Shown piece after piece: positions 20,255 to 28,451 of a DNA stretch of 64,000 bases (position 1 is the stretch's first letter; each line of letters begins with the position of its first letter). The notes below the pieces were generated by a model, which saw only the letters and a list, made by a program, of their open reading frames with translations, had not been told where the DNA came from and searched no databases. Position numbers and translations under genes: made by a program. Source of the stretch: Polyangium sp. 15x6 (GTDB lineage Bacteria; Myxococcota_A; Polyangia; Polyangiales; Polyangiaceae); the NCBI RefSeq assembly GCF_029960785.1, contig NZ_JASBQE010000034.1:49436-113435 (forward strand). The letters run 5' to 3'.

Positions 20255-23200
20255 CTACCGTCGGAACGGGTTGGGGAACCGGTCCTTGGGCTTGTCGACG
20301 TAGTTGCCGCCGCCGACGGCCGCGATGCGCGTGCCCGAGATGCGGAGCGGGTTCAGGAGCAGCGGCCGGAGCAGCGCCTTGGCCTTCTCGTCGAGCGGCT
20401 GCAGGAATGCTTCGACCTTCTTCGCCGCGTCCGAGAGCTGCTCGCTCAGGTTGATCATGTCGTTCGACGTGGGCGGCACCGGGATGTCCTGCATGACCCG
20501 GCGCAGCTCCGTGAGGCTGTCGAGGTACTTCTGCAGCGGTGTGTCCGTGATCGGCTGACCCGGGCGCGTGTTCTCGGGCGGAACGCCGAACGAGATGAGG
20601 CCCGCGAACGAGGGCGGCACGGTGCTCGGGCGCTCGCCCATCTTCGTCACGTCGACGTTCGTGGTGATGCGCAGGCCGCCGGTCTTCTGCGAGAACTGCT
20701 GCTGGAGCTTCGTGTTGAACATCTTGTTCAACTCGTCCTTGTTCACGCTCGGACCGTCGCCCTTCTTGTACTTCTTCCACTGCGTGTGGTCCTCGACCGC
20801 GCGCAGGATCTGCAGGTACGGGTAGGGCGTGTTGAGCAGGATGTTGTAGAGGTCGAGCGCCTCTTTCACGGTCGATGGCGGGACGATCGTGATGTCGGCG
20901 AGGAAGTCGCTCCACTGCTCGATGTAGCGCTGATCGTAGTCCTCGGAGAGGCGCTTCAGGTTCGTCGGGATCTTGTCGACCGCCTCGTCGGGCCCGAGCG
21001 GCGCCACCCATTGCTCGCTGAGCAAGAGCGCCTCGGCGTTCGCGACGTTGAGGACCACGATGTAGTGGCCCTTGTCGGTGTAGGGACCCTCGACGTCTTT
21101 GTAGCGTTTGTCCTTCTGGTACCGTGCGCTTTGGATGAACTTCGTCGCGTTCGGACGATCGACGAAGAGGTCGGCGAGGCTGAGCGGCGGGTACTTGCGG
21201 TTCTCTTTGCGATCGTCGCCGGCCTCGTCGTACCGCTCGTCGTTCAGGCTGTTGACGAAGAGCTCGTAGTAACGGTCCTGCACCGGGACGGACTGGAGCG
21301 TCTTGCGGACGCTGTCGACGAGATCCTTGTCGGGGGGCAGCGGCAGGACCTTCTTCTCTTTGACGAGCTGGAGGTAGTACTTCACGTGCTTCGCGAGCCG
21401 CTCCTTGAGCTCGTACTCCGGCATCGTGCTGTTCGTGGCCTTGAGCATCTCGGCCCAGAGGCCCGTGAGGCGGCCCGTCTCCCACTCGACGTCGAGGTTC
21501 GCGACGTCGCTCATCATCAGGTACGTCTTCAGGTCCGTACGCTCGCGCAGATACTGCTTGCCCTTCGCGGCCTTGAGGCGCCCCTCGAGCTTCGTCTTGC
21601 AGGGCAGCACGAAGCCGGTCTGCAAGAGCGCGACGTAGGCGGTGACCGTGGGGCGGTAGATCTCCTCGCCGCGGTACATGCCCCAGCCGTGGCTGAGGGG
21701 CAGCTCGGCGCGGAACTCGTCGAGCTTCTTCAGGCGGTCGTAGACCGGATCGAGCTGCTCGAGCTTCGGCCCCGGCTCGCCTTCGCCCCAGTTGATCTTC
21801 ATAGCGTTCTCCACGCGCTCCTGCGTGGTGAACATGAGCTCGCGGTTGATCGCGAAGGAGCGAATGCTCGGGATCGAGAGGATCAAGCCGAGCGTGAAGG
21901 CGGCGGCGCTGACCGCGATGCGCATGATCTTCTGCCGCTTGATCTCGGCCGCGCTGCGCGAGGCGACGTCGCCGTCGGGGAAGACGACGTTCATGAAGAC
22001 GTCGTGCAGGAAGTAGCTCTTCGACTCGGTGACCTGCTGCGCCGCGGTCTCCGGCGGGCGGATGCCCATCGCGTGGCCCATGCGCGCGAGCACGCGATCG
22101 AGCGGGCGACCTTCCTGCGTGCCGCTCGTGAAGTAGAAGCCGCGGAAGAGCGGTGTGCCCTGGAAGGCGTTCACCGCGAAGATCGTCTGCACGAGCTCGG
22201 TGAGGTTGCGCTTGATGCCCGCGAACTCGAGCGGGAACTGGTAGATGCGCTCGCGCGCCTCGCGGTTTCGCTCCTGCGCGAGTCGCTTCAGCGAGCGGGC
22301 GTGGACCTTCTGGACGAGCGTGTCGAACTCGCGCTCGAAGAGCTGCTGGGGGTTCGACTTGTTCTCGGTGAGCTTGACCGTGGCGCCCCAGGCCTGCGCG
22401 CGGTCGCTCTTGCGGATGTCGCCGAAGAACTCGATGAAGCCGGCGATGAGGTCGCACTTCGTGAAGAGCACGTAGACGGGCACGACCATCTGGAGCTGGG
22501 TCATGACCTCGTCGATACGGGCGCGTAGCTTCTTGCCGGTCGACTCGATCTGCTGCTCGGAGGCGTCGATGAGCTCGGCGATGCTGATGGCCACGAGCAC
22601 GCCGTTGATCGGCTTGCGGCTGCGGTACTTCTTCAGCATCTGGAGGAACGAGATCCACTCGTCGTGGTCGTCGCCCTCCGTCGTGTAGCGACCCGCGGTG
22701 TCGAGCAGGATCGCCTCGTTCGTGAACCACCAGTCGCAGTTGCGGGTGCCGCCGACGCCGCGCACGCCGCCGCCGCGCGGATCGGCGAAGGGGAAGACGA
22801 GGCCGGAGTGCTTCAGCGCGGTCGTCTTGCCGGCGCCCGGAGGGCCGATGATCACGTACCAGGGCAGCGAGTAGAGCGCGGCCGCTCCGCCCTTCTTGTT
22901 CTTGCCGAGCTTCGAGGTCTTGAGGGCGTTGATGCCGCCCTGGACCTGCTTCTGGAGCTCCTGGATCTCGGCGCGACGCTCGGGCCGCGCGTTGAGCGCC
23001 TGCTGCGCGCCTTGTTGCGCGATGGCGCGCTCGAGCGCGGAAGCGGCGCGGCTTGCCCGGATGCGGTTCCAGAGGAGCCGCACGACCGAGACGAGCACGA
23101 TGAGCACCGTGCCGACGATCGGGAGCCAGAGCGACAGCTTGAGGATGTACCAGAGCGCCCAGACGATCAGCGCGAGGAGCGCAGAGAGAACCCACCACAC
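20255..23200 (-). CDS. tssM: TssM/IcmF-like type VI secretion membrane protein (orphan)
   Basis: 981 residues from a GTG start. Two N-terminal transmembrane helices (~3-50) are followed by a cytoplasmic NTPase-like domain with a P-loop (IIGPPGAGKTTALKHSGL), GVGGTRNCDWWF and ILLDTAGRY, a Walker-B-like strand, then a third helix near residue 437 (IAVSAAAFTLGLILSIPSI) and a long periplasmic part. This is the IcmF/TssM layout that anchors the T6SS membrane complex with TssL and TssJ. It is shorter than most TssM (usually ~1100-1300 residues), mostly at the C-terminus. No TssJ, TssL, sheath or baseplate genes are nearby, so its role in a T6SS is inferred from family only. Confidence 0.88.
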   Translation of the reverse strand: MWWVLSALLALIVWALWYILKLSLWLPIVGTVLIVLVSVVRLLWNRIRASRAASALERAIAQQGAQQALNARPERRAEIQELQKQVQGGINALKTSKLGKNKKGGAAALYSLPWYVIIGPPGAGKTTALKHSGLVFPFADPRGGGVRGVGGTRNCDWWFTNEAILLDTAGRYTTEGDDHDEWISFLQMLKKYRSRKPINGVLVAISIAELIDASEQQIESTGKKLRARIDEVMTQLQMVVPVYVLFTKCDLIAGFIEFFGDIRKSDRAQAWGATVKLTENKSNPQQLFEREFDTLVQKVHARSLKRLAQERNREARERIYQFPLEFAGIKRNLTELVQTIFAVNAFQGTPLFRGFYFTSGTQEGRPLDRVLARMGHAMGIRPPETAAQQVTESKSYFLHDVFMNVVFPDGDVASRSAAEIKRQKIMRIAVSAAAFTLGLILSIPSIRSFAINRELMFTTQERVENAMKINWGEGEPGPKLEQLDPVYDRLKKLDEFRAELPLSHGWGMYRGEEIYRPTVTAYVALLQTGFVLPCKTKLEGRLKAAKGKQYLRERTDLKTYLMMSDVANLDVEWETGRLTGLWAEMLKATNSTMPEYELKERLAKHVKYYLQLVKEKKVLPLPPDKDLVDSVRKTLQSVPVQDRYYELFVNSLNDERYDEAGDDRKENRKYPPLSLADLFVDRPNATKFIQSARYQKDKRYKDVEGPYTDKGHYIVVLNVANAEALLLSEQWVAPLGPDEAVDKIPTNLKRLSEDYDQRYIEQWSDFLADITIVPPSTVKEALDLYNILLNTPYPYLQILRAVEDHTQWKKYKKGDGPSVNKDELNKMFNTKLQQQFSQKTGGLRITTNVDVTKMGERPSTVPPSFAGLISFGVPPENTRPGQPITDTPLQKYLDSLTELRRVMQDIPVPPTSNDMINLSEQLSDAAKKVEAFLQPLDEKAKALLRPLLLNPLRISGTRIAAVGGGNYVDKPKDRFPNPFRR

Positions 23201-23301
23201 GGTGGAACGACATTATCACGAGGCGCCTCCCTCGCTCCGCATCCTTTGGATCGAGCCCGTCGCGCCGCATCGTGGGCGGTTTTCGCGAGCAAGACGCGTG
23301 T

Positions 23302-24081
23302 TCAGGAGTAGTCGTCGGGCTCGAGGTGCGCGTCGGCTTCCATGCCCGCGGCCATGCGGCGGGCGCGGATGGTCTCGACGATGATCTCGACGACTTCCAG
23401 GTGTGTCGACGGGGCGTGGTACTCCGCGTCGGAGACGGGCGGGAGCAAGGCGAGGCGCTCGGCGACGGCCGCTCGGTCGTCCTCGTCGAGCTCGAGAAGC
23501 GCAGGGCCGAGGTCATCCGTGGGATCCGGGACGACCGCTTCCTCGGGTGCCTTCTCGCTCTCTACGGCGGCTTCCGTGCCCTCGTCGTCGTCGTCGTCCT
23601 CGTCCTTGCGCTCGCGGATCGGAGACGTGTCGCGCGGGGGCGTCGGGGGCAGATCGAGCGCGCGCGTGGCGAGCTCGATCGGGCGGAGGATCAGGTAGAC
23701 GGGCTCGAGCTCGACGCGCCACGAGCGAGGATCGTGCTCGTCTTCGAGGCGCCAGAAGCCGTCGAATTGGCGGCGCGCGACCTCGCCGAGGTAGGCGCCG
23801 ATCGCCTGCGCGAGGAGCGGGCGCGCCTCCTTGCGATCACGCGTGTCTTCGCGTGCTTTCTCGACGTAGTGATCGAGCACGGGCAAAGTCTCGGGCTGGA
23901 AGTCGAGCTTGAAGCCGAGGGCTCGCTCGACGAATCGCACGCATGACTCTGCGAGGTCCTGGACCGCGCGCGGCGGCGGCTTGATGGGCGTGCTCGAACG
24001 TTCGCTCGCGCCCGGCGTCGTCGCCGATGGGATCGCGTGACCGTTGGTTTTGCCGTTGCTTTTCCCGTTCGTCCCTGTCAC
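23302..24081 (-). CDS. Acidic protein of unknown function upstream of tssM
   Basis: 259 residues from a GTG start with GGAAGG upstream. The first ~35 residues are low-complexity (Asn/Gly/Lys/Ser/Thr). Residues ~38-150 look folded (DLAESCVRFVERALGF, EVARRQFDGFWRLEDE, and a YLILRPIELATRALDL helix). An acidic linker with a run of aspartates (KDEDDDDDEG) separates it from a C-terminal segment rich in charged helices. No family recognised, no signal peptide or membrane helix. It lies 101 bases upstream of tssM on the same strand, so it may be cotranscribed with it and may be a cytoplasmic partner. Confidence 0.75.
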   Translation of the reverse strand: MTGTNGKSNGKTNGHAIPSATTPGASERSSTPIKPPPRAVQDLAESCVRFVERALGFKLDFQPETLPVLDHYVEKAREDTRDRKEARPLLAQAIGAYLGEVARRQFDGFWRLEDEHDPRSWRVELEPVYLILRPIELATRALDLPPTPPRDTSPIRERKDEDDDDDEGTEAAVESEKAPEEAVVPDPTDDLGPALLELDEDDRAAVAERLALLPPVSDAEYHAPSTHLEVVEIIVETIRARRMAAGMEADAHLEPDDYS

Positions 24082-24199
24082 GCGAGCCTTCCTTCCATCT
24101 CTTCGGCGCGGGATCCACGAGCGCTCGCTTTGGCGCTCGTGAAGCGCGAGAACACGCTGGATCTTGGTGTTCGTTCTCTAACGAAGGGCAACGTTTTTA

Positions 24200-24230
24200 G
24201 CGACGAAACCCTTTGAAAAACGCTGATCCG
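24200..24230 (+). promoter_or_regulatory. 31-bp element shared with 33378-33408
   Basis: GCGACGAA, ten less conserved bases, then AACGCTGATCCG. It matches the element upstream of the lipoprotein gene at 33417 at 24 of 31 positions without gaps. It lies ~75 bases upstream of the metallophosphoesterase gene, inside an AT-rich stretch. Nature (promoter, operator or RNA element) unknown. Confidence 0.4.
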
Positions 24231-24256
24231 AAGTAAAAATTTTTTGTGCGAAAATA

Positions 24257-24271
24257 CTACCGTAACGGTAG
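24257..24271. promoter_or_regulatory. Operator-like palindrome upstream of the metallophosphoesterase gene
   Basis: Perfect 7-bp inverted repeat CTACCGT-A-ACGGTAG, 33 bases before the ATG at 24304, next to an unusually AT-rich run (AAAAATTTTTTG at ~24234-24246). The small one-base spacer suits a dimeric repressor better than an RNA hairpin. Confidence 0.45.
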
Positions 24272-24303
24272 GTGCCTCATGCTACCCTCCGGTCCTCACG
24301 CAC

Positions 24304-25041
24304 ATGCGGATTGGAGTCTTCAGCGACACGCATGCCAACTACGAGGCGCTCAGTGCTGTGCTGGAGGCGTACCGGCGCGAGCGCATCGACGTCTACTACT
24401 GTCTGGGCGACACGGTAGGCTATGGCGGATCCCCAAACGAGTGCGCCGATCTGGTCCGGAAGATCGCCAAGAAAACGATCCTCGGGAATCACGACGCGGC
24501 CGTCGCCGGACGAATGGACTACTCGTATTACTACGAGGCCGCTCGTCAGGCGCTCGACACGCACGCGTCGATGCTCTCGGCCGAGAACGCCGCCTGGCTC
24601 AAGAACCTGCCGTACCAGGAGAAGTTGACGGACATCGGCGTCGACCTCTGCCACGGCTCACCGGTTCGCCTCGAGGAGTTCGAGTACATCTTCGCCCCGG
24701 AGCAAGCACGCGAGTGTTTGCCGATGTACGCCGAGCTCGGGCATCTGACCCTCATCGGACACTCGCACCTCTGCAAGGTCTTCGCGCTGACGCCGACGAC
24801 CGTGGAGGAGCTGCCCGCGGTCGACTTCACGCTCGACCCCAACAGGAAGTACATCGTGAGCGTCGGATCGGTCGGCCAGCCGCGCGACTATGACAACCGC
24901 GCGAGCTACACGATCTACGACAGCGACGCAAAACGCTTCGAGTTCAAACGAGTCGAGTACGACATCGAGACCGCCGCGGAGAAGGTGCTGCGGGCGAAGC
25001 TCGAGCGGAACTTCGCGCATCGGTTGTACATCGGCGTTTAG
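24304..25041 (+). CDS. Calcineurin-like metallophosphoesterase (YfcE/ApaH-type)
   Basis: 245 residues from ATG 24304; the reading frame extends 20 codons upstream but family members begin at MRIGVFSDTHAN. The dinuclear metal-site motifs are complete: DTHAN, GDTVGYGGSPNEC, GNHDAAV, CHGSP and GHSHLC. Such proteins hydrolyse phosphodiesters or (di)nucleotides, but substrate cannot be read from sequence. It is monocistronic: an AT-rich regulatory region with a palindrome precedes it and a long hairpin follows it. Confidence 0.9.
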   Translation: MRIGVFSDTHANYEALSAVLEAYRRERIDVYYCLGDTVGYGGSPNECADLVRKIAKKTILGNHDAAVAGRMDYSYYYEAARQALDTHASMLSAENAAWLKNLPYQEKLTDIGVDLCHGSPVRLEEFEYIFAPEQARECLPMYAELGHLTLIGHSHLCKVFALTPTTVEELPAVDFTLDPNRKYIVSVGSVGQPRDYDNRASYTIYDSDAKRFEFKRVEYDIETAAEKVLRAKLERNFAHRLYIGV

Positions 25042-25045
25042 TCAT

Positions 25046-25097
25046 GGTGGGGGGCTCCGGTCGGCTCGCGATGCGAGCCTTCCTCTGCCCCCCCACC
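25046..25097 (+). terminator. Nested hairpin terminator after the metallophosphoesterase gene
   Basis: Outer arms GGTGGGGGG (25046-25054) and CCCCCCACC (25089-25097) enclose an inner perfect stem GGCTCGC/GCGAGCC (25063-25069, 25073-25079). It starts four bases after the TAG stop. No T-run follows, so it may act as an mRNA 3'-end structure instead of a classical intrinsic terminator. Confidence 0.55.
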
Positions 25098-25185
25098 CCC
25101 CGCGGGTTCGAGCTGAAGCGTTGGATCTACGCGGGGCCGAGCTGAGGCGTTGCTCCCGGCGGGTTCAGTGGAAGCGTCCGCTTGA

Positions 25186-26034
25186 TCAGCGCCGACGGGC
25201 GCGGGCGCGCAGGATCAACGTGATCGAGTCGCGGGTCGGGGGCGATCGGTCGAAGTCGCCCCACGCGTCGAGGATCTCGAAGCCGTTGTAGTGGAGGAGC
25301 GCCTCGAGCTCGCGCGGGTAGAACTGCCGGTGCGCGAGCGGCGTCATCCAGGGGTCTTCGCCGGAGACCGGGGAGAACTCCATCGCGACGAACAGGATCT
25401 GGCGGATCTTGTCGTAGTCGAAGCGCTCCGTGTACCGGACGGGCATGCCCTTGCCGCCGGGCGCCGGGTAGTTGAAGCGCGGCGTCGCATAAGCGCGACC
25501 AGGGTCCCGCGCGAGCTCTTCGGGCTCGGGGATCGAGACGTCGAAGACGAGCTCGCCGCGCGGCGCGAGGTGCGCGCGTACGCGCGCGAGGAAGCGCTCG
25601 ACGTCGACCCGCGTGTAGAGGTGCAGGAAGGCGTTGAAGGGGCAAATGACGAGCGGGAAGCGCCGTCCCAGCCGGACCGCGCGCATGTCGCCGCGTTTCG
25701 TGGTGACGCGCTCCTGGACGTCCGCAGGCTCGTCGCGAAGGCGGGCGCGGAGATCCGCGAGCATCTCGGCGGAGAGATCGACGCCCGTGACGTCGAGGCC
25801 GAGCCGCGCGATCGGGAGCGTGATGCGGCCGTTGCCGCAGCCGTACTCGAGCACGGGGCCGCCGCGCTCCGCGGCGTAGTCCGCGTAGAAACGGACGTCG
25901 TCCAGCCGAGAGCGGTACGTCTTGGTGTAGTAGGCGGGGTCTTCGTAATGAGCCGAGGTGCCAGCCTCGAGCTCGAGATCACGCCGGGCACGCGTGCGCG
26001 TGCGCTCGGAGCGTTTGCTCGGGGAAGAAGACAT
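25186..26034 (-). CDS. SAM-dependent methyltransferase (class I)
   Basis: 282 residues with a basic, probably disordered N-terminus (~1-25) and a Rossmann-type methyltransferase fold: motif I PVLEYGCGNGRITLPIARLG, acidic end of strand 2 in VTGVDLSAEML, motif around VICPFNAFLHLYTRVD. No residues diagnostic of a substrate were seen. Third gene of a leftward series pyrH-rpoZ-methyltransferase; only 24 bases separate it from rpoZ. Confidence 0.87.
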   Translation of the reverse strand: MSSSPSKRSERTRTRARRDLELEAGTSAHYEDPAYYTKTYRSRLDDVRFYADYAAERGGPVLEYGCGNGRITLPIARLGLDVTGVDLSAEMLADLRARLRDEPADVQERVTTKRGDMRAVRLGRRFPLVICPFNAFLHLYTRVDVERFLARVRAHLAPRGELVFDVSIPEPEELARDPGRAYATPRFNYPAPGGKGMPVRYTERFDYDKIRQILFVAMEFSPVSGEDPWMTPLAHRQFYPRELEALLHYNGFEILDAWGDFDRSPPTRDSITLILRARARRR

Positions 26035-26058
26035 GTCCGGGGCTGCCCGGCGACGCGA

Positions 26059-26298
26059 TCAGCGGTCGAGGGCGTGCTGGTGGCGGAGCCACTCGTACAC
26101 GACTTCCGAGGAGTTCCGGTGGAAGTGCACCTTGCCAGCCGCGATCTCGCGCAAGCTTGTCACAGCGGGCTTGTTCCTCGTCTTCAGCAGAGGCTCGGCG
26201 CCCTTCATGAGCTGCCGGGTGCGGTTCGAGGCCAGGACGACGAGGGCGAAGCGGTTCTCTTCACGCTCGAGGCAATCTTCGACGGTGACGCGTGCCAT
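26059..26298 (-). CDS. rpoZ: RNA polymerase omega subunit
   Basis: 79 residues matching omega: [20 protein letters not shown], then [18 protein letters not shown] and [15 protein letters not shown]. Omega aids assembly of beta' into the polymerase and, in proteobacteria, forms part of a ppGpp site. It lies between pyrH and a methyltransferase gene on the same strand instead of the common gmk-rpoZ-spoT order. Confidence 0.96.
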   Translation of the reverse strand: MARVTVEDCLEREENRFALVVLASNRTRQLMKGAEPLLKTRNKPAVTSLREIAAGKVHFHRNSSEVVYEWLRHQHALDR

Positions 26299-26380
26299 AG
26301 GTGGGACTCGGGAGGTTAGCCGTCCTCGGACAAAGGCGCAACTTGCGTTCCCGCACGGCCGTCCGTCAGGAACGCTTCGC

Positions 26381-27160
26381 TCACGCCTCGACGACGGTGC
26401 CGATGTTTTCGCCTTTGCAGACGCGCAGGATGTTCCCGCGCGTCGTCAACTTGAAGACGCGGATGGGGAGCTTGTTCTCGCGGCAGAGCGTGACGGCAGT
26501 CGAGTCCATCACGCCGATGCGATCGACGAGGAAGCGGTCGTAGGAGAGCTTCGTGAACATCTGCGCATCCTCGTGGCGCGCCGGATCGCGGTCGTAGATG
26601 CCCTCGACCTTCGTGGCCTTGAAGAGCGCCTGCGCCTGGATCTCCATGGCCCGGAGCGCCGCCGCGGTGTCCGTCGAGAAGAACGGATTGCCCGTGCCGG
26701 CCGCGAAGATGACGACGCTGCCCTTCTCGAGGTGTCGCATGGCGCGGCGCCGGATGTACGGCTCGGCGACCTGGCGAATCTCGATCGCCGTCATCACGCG
26801 CGTGGGGACGCCGTGTTTTTCGAGCGCATCCTGGAGCGCGAGCGAGTTGATGACCGTCGCGAGCATGCCCATGTAGTCGCTCTGCGAGCGATCCATGCCG
26901 GCGCTCGCGCCCTTCAGGCCGCGGAAGATGTTGCCGCCGCCGACGACGATCCCGATCTGCACGCCGAGCGAGGAGAGCTCCGCGATCTCGGCGGCGACGC
27001 GCTGGAGCGTGTCGGGGTGGATGCCGAAATTGCCCTCGCCGCACAGGGCCTCGCCGCTGATCTTGAGGACGATGCGGCGGTACTTGAGGCCAGGGGCCGG
27101 GCTCGGCGGAGGAGGAAGGGTCGAGTCGTCGCGGTCTTTCCGGGTCGCGTCGCGGGTCAC
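26381..27160 (-). CDS. pyrH: UMP kinase
   Basis: Hexameric amino-acid-kinase-fold enzyme phosphorylating UMP to UDP. Conserved blocks: [20 protein letters not shown] at the N-terminus, [54 protein letters not shown] and the [12 protein letters not shown] region. Start is ambiguous: GTG 27160 gives 259 residues with a ~23-residue polar extension; the frame is open to a TTG at 27211. First gene of a leftward pyrH-rpoZ-methyltransferase unit, divergent from the PPIase lipoprotein. Confidence 0.95.
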   Translation of the reverse strand: MTRDATRKDRDDSTLPPPPSPAPGLKYRRIVLKISGEALCGEGNFGIHPDTLQRVAAEIAELSSLGVQIGIVVGGGNIFRGLKGASAGMDRSQSDYMGMLATVINSLALQDALEKHGVPTRVMTAIEIRQVAEPYIRRRAMRHLEKGSVVIFAAGTGNPFFSTDTAAALRAMEIQAQALFKATKVEGIYDRDPARHEDAQMFTKLSYDRFLVDRIGVMDSTAVTLCRENKLPIRVFKLTTRGNILRVCKGENIGTVVEA

Positions 27161-27296
27161 GCGGGGTCTCGTAGCCCCGGTTCGCCTCGTCCGCAACGCG
27201 TCGTTCGGCAAAAGGCCGGAGAAGCGGCAAGGTGCGGCGCGATAACCTCGCAGAACCGCCCCAAACGCCTCAGAGAAGTGCTAGACCGGCCGCTCG

Positions 27297-28376
27297 ATGC
27301 TGGTGAGGCGCGCGCAATCGTCCCTGTTCGTCGCGGCAATCGTCGCGCTCTCCGCGGGCTGTAACGACAAGGCCGTGACGCCTCCCGCGCCGGACGCCGC
27401 AGCGCCCGCAGCAGGGCTCTCGCAAGAGCAGGCCGCGCGGACGCTCGCGAAGGTCGGCGATCGGGTGATCACGCTCGGCGACTTCGCCGCGACGCTCGAG
27501 CGGATGGATCAGTTCGACAGGCTCCGCTACCAGACGAAGGAGCGTCGAAAAGAGCTGCTCGACGAGATCATCGACGTGGAGCTGCTCGCCGCCGAGGCGC
27601 GGCGCCGCGGGCTCGACAAGCAGCCCGAGACGGAAGAGGCGATCCGGCAGATCCTGCGCGACGCGATCCTCGCCGACGCGCGCAAAGGCCTGCCCGCGCC
27701 GGCCGAAATCCCCGCGGCCGAGGTGCGCGCGTACTACGAGGCGCACGCGGAGGAGTTCCGCGAGCCGGAGCGGCGTCGCGTGGCGGCGATCGTGCTGTCC
27801 GACAAGAAGACGGCGGAGCGCGTGCTGAAGGACGCGACGAAGATCAAGACCGCGGCCGAGTGGGGCGAGCTCTTCCACAAGCACTCGGTGACGGCGCCGA
27901 AGGCGAAGGATCCGAACGCGTCGCTCGATCTCGCGGGAGATCTCGGCGTGGTCGGCGCGCCCGACGATCCGCGCGGCAAGAACCCGAAGATCCCCGAGTC
28001 GATCCGCGCGGCGGTGTTCAAGATCGGCAGCGTGGGGTCGGTGCTCGACGAGGTCGTGGAGGCGGACGGTCGGTTTTACGTGGTGCGGATGAACGGCATC
28101 ACGGCGGGGCACAACCGGACCTTGCAGGAGGCGGATCGATCGATTCGCGTGAAACTCCTGCAGCAGAAGATGCAGGAGCGCGAGAAGGCGCTCGAAGCGG
28201 AGCTCCGGAAGAAGTTCGCCGTGGAGATCGACGACGCGGCGCTCGCGAAGGTGAAGCTGCCCGAGGGCGTGAAGCCGTTCGAAGGCAAGGATCCGGGGCC
28301 GTGGGTGCTGCCGGGATACACGCCGCCCGGGCAAGAGGCGGCGGACGGCGGCGCGGGCGACGCAGGATCGCCTTAG
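27297..28376 (+). CDS. Parvulin-type peptidyl-prolyl isomerase lipoprotein (SurA/PrsA-like)
   Basis: 359 residues. Lipobox LSAGC after a short signal sequence, Pro/Ala linker, then a SurA-like N-terminal helical domain (ILGDF-type start: VGDRVITLGDFAATLERMD, LLDEIIDVELLAAEARRRG). A parvulin-like domain spans ~125-265 (RRVAAIVLSDKKTAERVL ... GDLGVVGAPDD ... VFKIGSVGSVLDEVVEADG). A long helix and Pro/Gly-rich tail end it. Likely an envelope foldase for outer-membrane or secreted proteins. Ends opposite the kinase-FGE gene with a shared terminator. Confidence 0.88.
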   Translation: MLVRRAQSSLFVAAIVALSAGCNDKAVTPPAPDAAAPAAGLSQEQAARTLAKVGDRVITLGDFAATLERMDQFDRLRYQTKERRKELLDEIIDVELLAAEARRRGLDKQPETEEAIRQILRDAILADARKGLPAPAEIPAAEVRAYYEAHAEEFREPERRRVAAIVLSDKKTAERVLKDATKIKTAAEWGELFHKHSVTAPKAKDPNASLDLAGDLGVVGAPDDPRGKNPKIPESIRAAVFKIGSVGSVLDEVVEADGRFYVVRMNGITAGHNRTLQEADRSIRVKLLQQKMQEREKALEAELRKKFAVEIDDAALAKVKLPEGVKPFEGKDPGPWVLPGYTPPGQEAADGGAGDAGSP

Positions 28377-28405
28377 TCCCGAGGCGCGCTCGCTTCGCGA
28401 TCTCG

Positions 28406-28432
28406 CAGAGCAGCGAACAGGTCGCTGCTCTG
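28406..28432. terminator. Bidirectional hairpin terminator between the PPIase and kinase genes
   Basis: Perfect 11-bp inverted repeat (CAGAGCAGCGA at 28406-28416, TCGCTGCTCTG at 28422-28432) with a five-base loop, located between the convergent stop codons at 28376 and 28452. Confidence 0.6.
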
Positions 28433-28451
28433 GGGTTCGGAGAGACGAACC

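Noticed and set aside
20007..23516. 1169-residue minus-strand frame overlapping tssM
   Set aside because: Out-of-frame shadow of tssM; Arg/His/Pro-rich, no domain, whereas tssM has membrane helices and a P-loop.
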